Below, in pieces: positions 29,201-43,300 of a stretch of 64,000 nt of DNA. This stretch comes from Echinometra lucunter (Eukaryota > Echinodermata > Echinoidea > Camarodonta > Echinometridae). The DNA lies in NCBI GenBank assembly GCA_029962745.1, contig CM057151.1, positions 31,009,344 to 31,073,343 on the forward strand. The letters run 5' to 3'. Positions within the stretch are counted from its first letter, which is position 1. Every line of letters begins with the position of its first letter. The position numbers and the translations under genes are program-made. The notes under the pieces were generated by a model, which did not search any database, had not been told where the DNA came from, and saw only the letters and a list, made by a program, of their open reading frames with translations.

Positions 29201-32200
29201 GTGGACCGCTAGCTTTAAGTCCCCTCCGAAGGACTTGGTAATAAGGATTATACCTTACCAAAGGGCACTAGCGCATCAACTTGGTTTCGAACCCGGGTAC
29301 TCCCGGTTACGAGACCACTGCTCTACCACTGAGCCACAGTTCAACAGTTCAAAGTCTTCGTTCCCTTGGAAATGTTACTCTTAATATAGGTTCAACAACT
29401 ACTGCACCTTTACTGTGGAGAGCGTACTAAATTCTACTTATGATATCATTATATATCAAAGGTTATTATCTTAGCTTGTAACAAAGCTAATCATTTGTAT
29501 CTAAGTTTCAGTTCTTAATCCGAAATGGTAGTGATTCTGAATTAGCAATATAAGTATCAAGTTTTCCGATATTCTAAACAACGACGATTGTTCTGAGAAT
29601 GACTGAGTTAGTTTCAGCAGTAAAATGATTAAGGAAAGTATAAATTTTCATCAATCTATCAAAACATTTGTAATTTTATATTTCTGGAATCTTTATCATA
29701 TTTATTACGACAGGTGCAAGCGGTTAGCACCCTATAAAACTGTGGCAGATTATGTTTCAATCTTGCACGATATCTATTTGACTCGTGTTTTAAAGAATGA
29801 TCAAAATGGTACTAAAAAGGCGCAAATGGGCAATAAATCATGTTAATTCCACAATCTTATACCTGGATGTCACCCCGTCCAGTAAGAGTGACAGGATCAT
29901 TCGTGGTCCTGCCATACACGTAGGAGTTGAGTGAATCGTATGGCAGGTTTGGCAAGAGTTTTCCGACCACCGTCAGTTCGGACCCATTGAAGTAGTTGGA
30001 GAATGTGCGCTCACTGAGGGAGTTAGGTTCGATTCCTCGGGAGTAACGGAACTCGACGTCCCTAAGAAGGGGCGTGGCCACCTCGTAGTAGAAATTCTCG
30101 AGATGCTCTCCGGCATCAGCGCGTTCAGGAATGCGACGTGCGATACCATGGTTCTATTTGGAAGACAGAAGGTAAGGACTGAGTTTAAAGAAGTGTTTTT
30201 CGGACTGTGAAGTATACATTCTACTTTAATAATGATGAAAAGAAAAAAGCTGCGTAATATTACCAGTTTTTTGAACTCGAATATTTAAAGTAAAAAGTTG
30301 TAGTAGGAATCTTTTGATTGAGAAATTATAGGACAAAACAACATGACGTCCAAATACCTGGTGTTTTGTCATTGTAATTAGACCCATGTTGAAATAAAAA
30401 CACATATCTTCTAAAATTCAGCTTCGTTGCATAATTTTAATCATGCTCGTGTATTTGTGATGCATGCGATATCTAGATTTTTATGTCTGAAAAACCTTGA
30501 ATATTGAAAGTAAGACGTTTCAGTAGGCATCATTTGAATGAGCGATTATGGAACATAACAATATGACGTCCAATTACCTGTTATTTTGTCAATTATAATT
30601 AGACCCATGTTTGTGATGCATGCAGTATTTAAATTCTTATGTCTCAGAAAAGATGAATTTCTAACCAGGGAGGTGTTTCATAAAATTGTTCGTAAAGTTA
30701 CGCATGACTTTACGAACGACTTGAATATGGAGCGCTAAATGGGATGCCTAGAGGTTTTTTTTCAGACGTTTTAACAAAGTGTTACTGCCTTTTCCATTAT
30801 CTCAATTAAATTGTGGCAAGAAATATAAATCGTAATACAAATGTTTGTAAACAATAGTAATATCAATCTACGTCTGCATATTTTACTCTTCACTGATGCG
30901 ATTTATGATGATTGAGAATCCCTTTTGGCTTGGCATATTCCAGTCATTCGTAAAATCATTCGTAACTTTACGAACAATTTAATGAAACACCCCCCCCCCC
31001 CCCCCCCAGTTCATATCAATACCTGTAACGACAATCGTCTCAAGAATGGATAGTCCGCATCAGCACCAAACCCGATACAGAACAGCGAGAAATCACCATT
31101 GATAGCCTCATGGACATTACGTTCAATGATAGTCTTATCGATCTCGCCGTGGTTCGGGTTTCCGTCGGTAAGGACGATGAGCATAGAGACGATCTCCTCG
31201 TCCTGGGGGTCCTGCTCGCTCTCGGTACGTAACATGTTCACACCAGAGATGATCGCCTTGTGAAGATTGGTGTCTGAGTGAGAAAAGATTCGATAAAAGT
31301 CAAATTAAGCACGTTAGATGTCTCGTTAAAAACATGATTTTTGTTCCCTCGTTCATTCATTGGTCTTCTGTAGACAATTTGCCTGTATTTCAACGGCATC
31401 ATATTTCCAACCATCAAACTTTAGTGCCAAAATCAATATCATGCATCTGAATAAAATAATGTATACATCACCTTGACTGCAATACCTTAAAGTACCTTTA
31501 TAATGAGATATATATCATAATTATCTGCTGACTCTGATCGACGCTTAAACTAAAATCACAACTAATCTGGGGGTGGTCTCTGTGTTCTTCATAGTTGGAA
31601 GTCGTGCCGTAGTCTGATATGCAGAACTTTCTTTCATCCACAAAAGGAAACATTAAAAAGTAAGGAGTTTCCATATAAGTTATAATTAAGATTTCAAGAA
31701 GGCGATCCATAACCTATCAATTACATCATTTTGATGAAAAGAAGTCAGCAAACACTTACTATCCATCTCCTGGAGACCCATGACGAAGCGCTTCGCTCTG
31801 CGGACATTCTCTCTGGTGGAGTACAGCATACCAGAACTTTCCAAGAAGTGCACATCATCTGAGAATGGGAGAATATTAAACTTATCTGTCTCGGACATGT
31901 CATCCAAGATGGTGGACAAAGCATCCTTGACTTGGGAAAGCTTGGTGCCGGACATCGACCCGCTGATATCGATGACGAAGACGATGTTCTTACGAAGCAC
32001 GGAGAGACCGGACGGTGAGAAGTATTGGACGAAGTAGTCGTTGAGTACCTGGTGTTTGAGAACAGAGGCAATAAGTAAAATATATAAGCTGACTTCTAAT
32101 CAAGAAAACTATCAAATGGGGACATCGACTATTGAAATACAATGTCTGTCAAGTAACTGAAATGGAATGAACCTTATTTTCAGTTTCCTAAGATGGGCTT

Positions 32201-35162
32201 GTACTTACACGAATGAGATTATATATATCGGATTATTTATTCAGCTAGAAACTATCAAAACAAGGACAAATGGTCCGAAGACCGATACTTATCTTCTGTA
32301 CAAATTAAAAGCAAATATACATGTAAGAATTAAAATCACAGATAAATAAAAGTAATCAATTATAATTCGATTATAATCGAAGACAAGTGAGGAGCATCCA
32401 TACTATGTCTGCTAAATGATAGAAGAGCATTAAAGCACATTGGCCTCTTGGCCCCCCCCCCCCACCCCGAATTTTCAAGAATTACGAAACCATTGTCCAT
32501 GTATGGACCAGTACCGCTGGTACCTGGACAGCGCAAGCAAACAGAGCGACTGTAGGCTATACCTGGATATCACCAGCATCATTGCCATGCACGACGTCAT
32601 ACTGCACGATGTAGTCAGCCATTATGCCCATCGGGGACACACCCAGTTGTTCCCTTGCCCTTGGTGAATAGTGGACCTCCCATCGGTTGTTGCTTCTTCT
32701 CTGGACGTTACGAGCCAGTGAGATCGGATTGGATGGATTCGACTGGTCTAGCAGGTAGCTGTCCAGGTGAGACAGACCTTGAGGTTCGATGATGATGGTA
32801 TTCAGATTCATCACTTCAACCACCTTCAGGTAAGAATCAAGCATTGTTATTTCCTCGCATTATGCATATATATATATTTGTATGGATATTTAATCCTTGT
32901 ACAGTGGTTGTATCCAGGGCGACGCCAGTGTATTTTGATAGGGGGGGGGGGGGGCAAGAGGACCCATAGGTGAATTTATTGACGTTTTAAATGAGCAAAT
33001 ATGGGTATTATACAGTTGCAAGCCCGGGGCCTCTCTCTCTCCCCCCCCCCCCCCCCTCTTCTTTCTTCTTCCTCCTCTTGTTTCTTCTTTTTCTCCTTTT
33101 CCCCCTTTTTTTATCACTTGAAAAATCATAAGGGGGGCATTCACCCCCTCCCCCCCCTGTAGCGCCGTCCACCCCTGGTTGTATCTTGTATAATGATAGG
33201 GACTATGTCACTTCAAATTTTTATCGTGACTATCATCAGAACACTGACTGATCTCAATCAGTGTTCTAACAGCTTCTTCAGTGCTCTCCGTTAAATAAAA
33301 CAGCACTGCTGATGAATGATGGAGGTGGAGCTCCAGGGCTGGAGCTACTCTGAAAAAATTAAAGTAAGTATCCAATCTCTCTATAGCAAACTATTTTTCA
33401 AAAAATGAATATCCTTCTTGAGCAGGTTCCACTCTTGAATTGTTGAATGCATTTTATCTTAATTCTAAAATGAGTGCTGGGAGTTTGTGCAAATTTGTAT
33501 GAATGTGATCGTCACCTGTTCTGGGAAGATTCCGATCTTCTGTTCGTAGAGTCCAAGACGTCTTGGTATCTTCCTTTCATAGGTCAATCTGAAGTACGCC
33601 CTCTCACCAGGTTCAACAGGAACAGCTATTACCAGCAGATTATTCTCCAGGTCACCTCTGTTTAGATGGAGAGGAAGAGACAAAAAATGATTGGAGTGTT
33701 TAAACGAATAAAAAAAACCCGGCAAAACAGGTAAAGAATAGGTAAAGACAAATAATATAAAGAGTATCTATCTGCCTAGTGTGTTTTTATAACCAAATTA
33801 TAACCAATACATGCTGAAAGCTATGATGTAGTTTGACTTGGATCGGCTGCCTCTGATCATGTTCTGGCATTTAGAAAANNNNNNNNNNNNNNNNNNNNNN
33901 NNNNNNNNNNNNNNNNNNNNNNNNNNNNNNNNNNNNNNNNNNNNNNNNNNNNNNNNNNNNNNNNNNNNNNNNNNNNNNNNNNNNNNNNNNNNNNNNNNNN
34001 NNNNNNNNNNNNNNNNNNNNNNNNNNNNNNNNNNNNNNNNNNNNNNNNNNNNNNNNNNNNNNNNNNNNNNNNNNNNNNNNNNNNNNNNNNNNNNNNNNNN
34101 NNNNNNNNNNNNNNNNNNNNNNNNNNNNNNNNNNNNNNNNNNNNNNNNNNNNNNNNNNNNNNNNNNNNNNNNNNNNNNNNNNNNNNNNNNNNNNNNNNNN
34201 NNNNNNNNNNNNNNNNNNNNNNNNNNNNNNNNNNNNNNNNNNNNNNNNNNNNNNNNNNNNNNNNNNNNNNNNNNNNNNNNNNNNNNNNNNNNNNNNNNNN
34301 NNNNNNNNNNNNNNNNNNNNNNNNNNNNNNNNNNNNNNNNNNNNNNNNNNNNNNNNNNNNNNNNNNNNNNNNNNNNNNTGGCGAAAGAATACCACCACTT
34401 CGTCCTATTTCCAGGTTACCTAATCCTAGACCTGCGGTATCCTGTGGGTCGGTGACCTCACTGGTATACACCTCTCCGTTTACAGTTCTGAATAAAGGAG
34501 AAAAACAAAGAAACAACTGTAATAAAAGATATACTGCACTAAAGTACACTCGATTCTTTCTGGTAGTAAACAGTTCAAACTATACTATAAATCGCCTTCA
34601 CAGTGTCTTGTTAATGTGTTGATTTGTAACTATCAAATTGCTGGTCCGTTTTATTTCTTGAATAAACGAAGAGGTGACTAGCTTTTTAGGTGATCATCTT
34701 GATCATTTTGTTGATCTGAACGAAAGAAGAAAGTTTTCAAAGTAGTTTTAATTCTACATTTTGTGTACATGCACGAGTAACAGCCGATTTCAATGTCCCG
34801 TGTTATTTCCTGAATTAACGTCTAGTTATAAGACAAAGTCGTCACTTTAGATTTCGACAATCCGTAACAAGTCATTTACATTGTGAGGTTTGATATGAAA
34901 GCATCCTCTGGTAATTTATGCTTGAAGACTGCATGGCCTGGTACGCGTCCTTCGTTCTGCATCTCAACTTGGATTGTGGTGATGGCATAACGCAGGATGA
35001 TCAAAGACATTACGTCAAACAGAACGATGTTTATATGATCCTGGAAAGAGAGAGAGAGAGGGAGAGAGAGAGAGAGAAAAGTATATCACATTCTATTATC
35101 TAAAAGGGCTTGTATTTTTACTGTAGCAGATTTTCATAATCATCATGATCATGCTAATAGTT

Positions 35163-35221
<59 letters not shown>

Positions 35222-38200
35222 TAGACCATTTATATAGCGCAGTCACTATGTAAATATACCCTACTGCGCTGTAGTGCAAAAGAGCTCCCAACAATGCTAC
35301 TGCTCAAACAAATTAAACAATTATGCATATAATACAATTAACCAAAAACTTCTGAAAAAAGATGGGTCTTCAATAAATGTTTGAAGATGGTAACAGTTGG
35401 TGCTTTTCGTATTTCCAGTGGTAATTTGTTCCAAAGCTTTGGAGCAGCGCAACTGAAAGCACGATCCCCAAGAGTTACTTTTGTTCTTAAGTGAGGTAGC
35501 TTTAGAAGGAGCTTATCCCGTGTACTTCGTAAGTTATGTGCATATGAATGTGACCGAAATAATATCAATTCAGACAAGTAATTAGGAGCTTGACTATTCA
35601 GTGCTTTGTAAACAAGAAAAAGTATCTTAAATGCAATTCTCTGCCTTATTGGCAACCAACCAATGTAAGTGAATCAGAACAGGTGTAATATGGGAAAAAT
35701 TTGAGGAACTGGATACAAGTCTTGCACATGCATTCTGAACATGCTGCAGCTTGTTGATTTGTGAGTCTGGTAAACCAAACAATAATCCATTACAATAATC
35801 AAGCCTACTGCGAATAAATGCATCAAAAGTAATTCCTCATCAAGCAGTCAAGAAGAAGACGATCCAGTTAGAGCATCTGCATATCGATCGAGAAGTAATT
35901 AATTGTTTTGAATAAATAGGGATCATCATAATGATCAGGGACTATCCACTACCAATTGGGGGGGGGGAGTATGATTTTCAAACTTTTTTGAAAGACAACT
36001 AACTACTCACATCGTTTTCCATTGCCAGCGGAGCATCTTGTAGTCGTACAGGAGCTCTTGTAGGTCCATTGTTACCTTTGAAGATGAGGAACGAAATTTC
36101 CGAGAGACAGTTAGCACACCTTCGAATAATGATTATAGAAATGTGCCTATATATATAATTATTCTAAGAGAATAACAGATGGTGAAGAGATATCACATGT
36201 TAAATTTGAGAAAGGATTTATGACCAAAAACATTACACGTACCTCTATCCTCTATGTAAATTTTATAATACTTCTTAACGGTCTTCTTTTGTCGTCACTT
36301 TAAGACATGAGAACAAAAGGAAGAACCCTGCTCTAAATCTTACCTATCGCTTCTTTCAACAGATCTCTTGCACTGTTAGCCATACTATATCCCGGAAGGG
36401 GAATCTGGCTATTACTTCCGTCGATCACCTCTCCAGTTCTAGGATGTCTTAGAGCCAGTGGAGTAAGTGGTGTCACCAGGTTGTATCTCCTGGCCAACGT
36501 GATGATACGGTCAGCGATCTTATTTCGTTGGGTAGGGTCTGTGCTCTTGGCATACTGCCGGATAAGATCCTCTAGACGTTTCATCACCCAGATACGTTGA
36601 ACCACATTAGGTACAGTGCGGTCATATGACAGTTCCGGTGAGGTCCTCTGTAATTATAACATGAAAAAGAATCCGTTTTTACGTTTTAATGGACATCACA
36701 GGTTCCCATCTTATACGAATCGATGCAGTAATGATAATAATAATGATGGCTTCTTGTATAGGCTTCATGTCCGTCACGTCCTGACGCTCATGGCGTTCCA
36801 ACATTATTACCCCGGTCATAGCTTAGCGGCCAAATATGTAGCGCTCTAGCATATCGGGTCCACATTTACACCTGGGTGGAGAGTGGCAAACGTGGATTAA
36901 TGTCTTGCCAAAGCACATTGGTGCCGGGCTGAGATTCGAACCTACAACCCTCTGATTGAGAGTCAAGTGAATGAATCACTATACCATGACACCACTTCCA
37001 GTATAATGAAAGAAACAATATAAAAGCTTATGCTTTGAGTCTTTGAAATTCTGCATCTACCAAATCTATTTTTGTACAGAACTTCTAGTCAAGTGTAGTC
37101 CTAACACAAGAGATATCTCTCTATCAGACATAAGTTATAGCGATATATAATCATATGCATAATCTTATGAATAAAATATAGATTGTGAACATTCAAAGGG
37201 AATTAAACTTAATATTCGTTCAACCTACCCTGATGTCAGTATTCCATCTCTTTTGGTCCGGCCCGTCTGTAGATGTTGAATCAATTACACCTCTTAGAAG
37301 GTTCGATGGTGGATTATCGTAGAGCTGCCCGGCTACAACCAGCTCTGATCCGTCAAAATAGACAGGGAAACGTCTCTCCGTCAAGGTATCTGGGTTTGCA
37401 ACACTGCCCGGGTATCTAATATGTGAGAAAAGACATACTACTGATTGGTATTGTCATATTCGCCTCATAAAGATAGATGCGTTTATCTTTATATTGCCCT
37501 GAATTATCAAAAGCATAACAAAACAAGGATATTTGGTTGGAGGAGCGTATAGGACTGAAGAAAAAAAAAGTGATTTAAAAAAAGAAGTAACATGGGTTGA
37601 GACTGACTTTTACGTGCTTGAAGATACTTGTTATTATGAATAACAACTGCAACTCTTCGATAGTTTTGTTCACATCGAATTAGATATTATTACCCTTTCA
37701 ATCAAGTTTATATCAATTAACAACCTTGTTACTGATAACAGCTTTACGACAGTGTCATATTTCACTGTGCTATTGCATTTAGGTAAGGCCTTAGAACTTG
37801 TTCCCTAGAATCGGAAACAAAGTCATATGCCTCTCGGAGCTTACTTTAAAAAGCCTTTGGTTTAGCTCTCAGATACAATAAGCCGTCGATGATAACCAAT
37901 AAACCAAAACGTAATAATTTCTTACTCCATGGACACATCGAAAAGTAGTGGGCGGTACAACTCAAGGTAGAAATCCCTTAGCTGTTCGGCGGCGCTGGCG
38001 TCTTCGTAGATCATCCTTGCGATGCCGTTATTCTCGTAAGCCAGTTTGACAAGAAGATCGAAGTCGGCCAGACGACCGAATCCCAGCGTGTAGAGGGAAT
38101 GCTCACCGGCGATGGCTTCGCGGGCGTTGTCGAGGATTTCCTGTGGATCGGTGACTCCCACTGATGGGATACCGTCCGTCAGTAGGATGATCATGCTGAG

Positions 38201-40306
38201 GTATTCGTCACCCGGTCGGTTGTAGACGGTCTCGCTGTCTAGAAGCTCATCTGCTCGTAGAATTGCCTCATTTAGGTTGGTTTCTAAGAGAAGAGGAAGT
38301 ATGATGCATTTTGATAGAGGGTGTATAGCTTCATGAGGTCACAGAAAACACATGAGGCCTTTATACACTGTAAAACATTACTGTAGAATTTACAGTAAAT
38401 TACTCCCTGCAGGGTTGCCAGTAATTTATTTGTTTGTTTTGTTTTTTGTACTGCGTATTCTACAGTAAAACTGCAAACAACAGTATAGAGTATTTACATT
38501 AACTGAAAATGATACAGCATTTTACTGTGTCATTAACGGAATTTTTACAGTATATGTGCAAAGTTGAGTTTACTCAGTTTAGTATTAAAAACTGGAAAAG
38601 AGAGACGGAATTATTAAAGCATACATAAGCAATAGCAACAATAGCAGTTCACGCACATGATATATTAGGAGCTATGAAATAATAACATAAGAGTAGGAAG
38701 TAAAGAAAAGGTCAAATAACGACTAAAGAAGTCTGGAGATTGAAAACTACCGGAATCATCCTTAAGGCTATCGACGTATCTTTTCGCCTCTTGGATATAG
38801 CGTGCAGTGGCGGGTGCGAGCCTGCTTCTGCCCTTCCAGTACTTGACCCCATCGGAGAAGGTGATGATACTAAAGTAGTCTCTGGGATTGAGACGGTCCA
38901 GCATTGTCTTGAGAGCTTCTTTGGTTTGACTGAGTTTGGTGCCATACATCGAGGCGCTGACGTCAATGACAAACACTACTTGCTTGTTGAGGGCGTTCAG
39001 TTCGGACGGTGAGAAGAAATGCACGAAATGGTTGTCTTGAACCTGTGATAAAATTCAAACAATGAGCGAATATTACACTGGATTTGTACTTAAAACTCCA
39101 ATGACTATTTTTTGAAAGTTATCTTAGCATCCATTTTACTGGAAACGAGAACGGAACATCGGTGCATACCTGATGTTTCATTCTCTTACATAATCGAGTA
39201 ACGATGTGAGAAATCGATCACGGGATATAAGCGAATAAACACGCTTATACTCCGCTTGTTAAAAGGGTGGGCCTTTCTGTCATTTCACAAATGTTTTAAT
39301 AACTGCGTAATAGAACTGCTTACTAATTTTGTGCATAGTTGTTGGACAAAAGTTTTCCCTTGACAACTAAGAAGCTGCCTGACCTAGCAGCAACTAATGT
39401 ATGCAAACTGGATTCCTTCTTTCCAGATGCCATTGTGCTTAACAGGTGAAATGAATAGTTGGTAACCGAGGGTTCTGGAAAGAATGGTGCATAGATTTGA
39501 ATACATTAGTAGACAGGTCTATTTGTTTCAGATGCCATCTAATCATACCTAGGGTACACTATACTTTTGCATTATTGTTCGTTTATGTTATGTTTTATCA
39601 AACACCAAAATGACCGATGAAATTAAATTTTCTATATCCCATACAGGTATTACAGCTTGTAAGTGGAATTATATAATGGCGCCAAAATAGAATAATACAA
39701 TTTTAACAAATATAGCTACACATTAAAACCAGTGTTGTCATCACCTGTGTATGACTACCGGCTGGGGTATGCTCGACGTCGTACTTTATGACGATGTCGC
39801 CATCGAGACCATTATCGTTGTAGTATGCCTGGTCATAGATCGTCGGGTAGAACGTAAAACGAGATCGAGTGCCACTCTCTCGTGTGATCCCTGTGGCTAG
39901 GTTGATGGTGTGTCTTCCAGTCCGCGTGTCGCCGTCATATTCCGTGGTCATCTCGCGGATCCTCTGAGGCTCGGTGACTTGCACGTCGATGCCGAAGTCT
40001 TCAACAAGCTGGATGTAGAAAATGGAAAAGAAAGAAAAATTTTTGATATGGGGCTGAAGAAATTAAGAAACGTAGAAAGAGAATGGAAACGAAAGAAAGT
40101 GGAGTGGAGAGATATAAAGAGAGAGAGAGAGAGAGAAAGAGAGAATTCATTATGATCCAAATAGAGGCACATAGGCAAAAAGGAAACTTAACCCTTGGAC
40201 CATTCTTAAACATGTTAAAAGACAAACACACCTACATAATTACGAAATTATACGAATGTTCACAGAGCACACAGTGTGTATGCGTGAGAGAGAGAAAGAG
40301 AGAGGG

Positions 40307-40345
<39 letters not shown>

Positions 40346-43300
40346 GAAGATGGATCGGGATTGTATGATAATATTATCATTTATACAACCTGTTGGGGTG
40401 CCACGTTGATTCTTTGCTCATATTGTCCACGGACTCGTTTCAATAGCTCATCGTAGGTCAAAACAAATGTTACACGAGAGTTGGGTCTGACATCAGGCAC
40501 CTGCATTACGAAGGCATCCTTTGTCGGGTCTCTGGTCGTGGTAAGGACGTGGATAACCAAGAAAGAAAAGACCCGAGAGATTGAAAAAGCAGGAAAATAA
40601 ATATGCGAATAAGCGAGGGAAGTAAACTTTGAAGAAAAAATTAATATGGTAACACGTTAATTTCAGGATTTTGTTGATAGCAACGTTCCTACTTGTTCCT
40701 AAGCATGTTATTGAACATGAGCATTACACTTTTGAAAAAAAAAACCCGATTGGTAAATCTTACCGATTTGGCGTTTAAAAACTAACATGCTGCGACAGGT
40801 TGCCAAAAATAAAGTACGTTGGTGCTGATTATTTCGTCTTTATGTAAAAAACAATTTCCGACTAATTTCAACTCATCGTAGCCGAAAAGGCAATCAAGTG
40901 TGCATTTTAATATCGTGTTTCATCTTATGATTAGGCATATAATTATATGAGATTATTACTTGAAACTTGCTTCTTACATGCCTTAGTAAGGGAAGCGATT
41001 CATGCACCTTCCTCTAACCGTGTCTATTCTAGAGAGGTGCTCACCTTCTAGCCAGTACAGCCAGAACTTGTCCTGTGCTGCTCGTGGCAAACACGTTACG
41101 CCAAAGATCATCACGTATGTTCTGAACGACACCACGATAACGCTCTCCATCTATATCACTGAAATCAAAAGAATACTAAAACTATATTCTTTGTTAAGAA
41201 TAAACAGGGCTCTAACTCTAAGTTATGTACCTTAGGGCAAGACCTTTTCGCTCTTAGCCGAAAATTTCATATGTTCTCGATTTGAAATGATGAACATTCC
41301 TTTCTTGCGGACATTAGATCTCCTTCCTTCACAAGCAGACCTTTGATAATCAAGACTCGCTTGTTTACATTCGCTCAAGATCAGTTGAAATATTTTGAAT
41401 GAAGATAATATTTGGCTAAGACAAAAGAGGCATATGAAGGACCATATTATGCCTTTATTTACATCATGATTAAAAAAGGATCCCCAACATGGGTTTACAT
41501 TACATTTCTGAATTCTAAAAGAAGTGCGTTATTTAAGACAAAAATTTTCCAAATAACCGTGATTATATTATTCTAATAACTTTCATCAGTATCTTTGTTA
41601 ACATTTCACGTATTTCACATGATACTTACACATAGAAGTCAGAGACATAAGCACCACTTGGTATCTGTTGGCTGAACTCGACGGGATGGGTTTGATAATC
41701 TACATTTTCATACTCGGCTTCAACCCTGGTTTGTGCATAACGCTCCGTTGTGTCTGACTCAACGTTGTATCTTCTCAATACAATCGGATTTTCCTGAAAT
41801 GACACATGGTTTTACTTAATATTTCTGTTATCAAAATAACATAATTGGTTATCAATAACTTCACATTAAACACATCTTATATTTCAAGAAAATAGCAGAC
41901 CTGTAGCACTAATAATTCTATCTTCCAACAATACAAACTTCGTTCCGAGAACTAGAATATAAAATGCAACACTGCATGATTAAGGTCTTTATTCTTCAAG
42001 TGCCAACAGATTAAACTCACATCAAAGTCTATACGCTGTGATTGATATCTATGTGTCATGATTATTTCATTAAGCTTTAGATAAAGAGTCAACTTACGGT
42101 TTGGCGGATAGGGGGCTCTCTGGTTGTGGTTGTTGCTGGTGCTGGGGTTGTAGTCTGTGGCGTAGGCCTTGGTATTGGTGGGGCTCGAGTTCTGCTTGGC
42201 CAAGGCGGCCAGGTCCTTCTTCTAATCGTCGCTGGGGCTTGTGTCGTGGTTGTTGGCCTTGGTCTAGGTATGGGAGGCGGTCTCGGCCTCGGAGTTGGTC
42301 TCGGCCTTGGTGTCGGTCTTGGCCTCGGAGTTGGTCTCGGCCTGGGTGTCGGTCTCGGCCTCGGGGTCGGTGCTGGTCTGGTAGGCGGTAACGGCGGAGG
42401 ACGAGGGTCGCAATCCGCTCCACCGATCCCTGTCGACGTCTCTCCTATTCTTCCGAAGGACGGTCCGACCATGGACCACTCAAATCCACTCGGTCTCGAC
42501 TCCGTTATCCTCGTGACCGACACTCCACTGTCTTCTTCCCCAGGCTCCGGCACACGAGAGAGAACCATGTTCATCAGAGGTGTCAGGAGGTTATAACGCC
42601 GAGATAAGACACGGGCACGTTCAGCGATGGCACGGCGTTCCATTGGGTCATCTGCTAGGCGATATCGGTTGAACAACTCTCGCATGGTCATAAACGCGTA
42701 TGTCCGTTCAACAAAGTTCGAAGGAATGGTGTCGTCCGTGAGTGTTGACGGATTCTAGAAATAATCAGTATAAAGTTCAAAACAGATTAATGCCAATTTA
42801 TGCTGGCGACAGTTAATATCCAAAACTATTATCATTTTGGAAAAGAAACCTTATCATACATATTTATACACAGTATAGCATGTTATCAATAATTTTTATA
42901 TTCACTCTATTTATGTCAACGAAACATAGCACTCATGACAATAACTCGGATCAGCTTTAATCTATAGCGGTAATTATTCTGCTTCAACGAATAAATGCAA
43001 TCCATTCGAAAGTGCACAGTTACTTGACCATCTTTAAGGTCTAAGTTACTGTATACGTGAAAAAAATAGCTTACAGAATTAGAAAATGGTGATCACTGTA
43101 CAATAACAAATTCTACCACAAGTCGATGTATTTGTCTGTTTAAGGCACCAGTATCGATACGAAATACACTGTAACCATTACCATTGTGAAACAATACCAA
43201 AGCATATTGCTTCGTTACATTTAGATTTTGTTCATGCAAGAGGATCTCTTACCTGCATGAGTGAAAGTCTTGCATTCTTCGAGAGTAAATAAAAGGAAAG

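Noticed and set aside
28779..29384. 201-codon plus-strand open frame with three similar protein repeats
   Set aside because: It is the translation of the triplicated SINE body antisense to an intron. The protein repetition comes from DNA repetition, and the end runs through a tRNA-like head.
33838..34549. Long frames across 33,879-34,378
   Set aside because: They are mostly N; only 34379-34487 is a real coding piece.
42126..42596. 156-codon Gly/Leu-rich plus-strand frame
   Set aside because: It is the antisense shadow of the Pro-rich coding minisatellite of ITIH-like exon 11.
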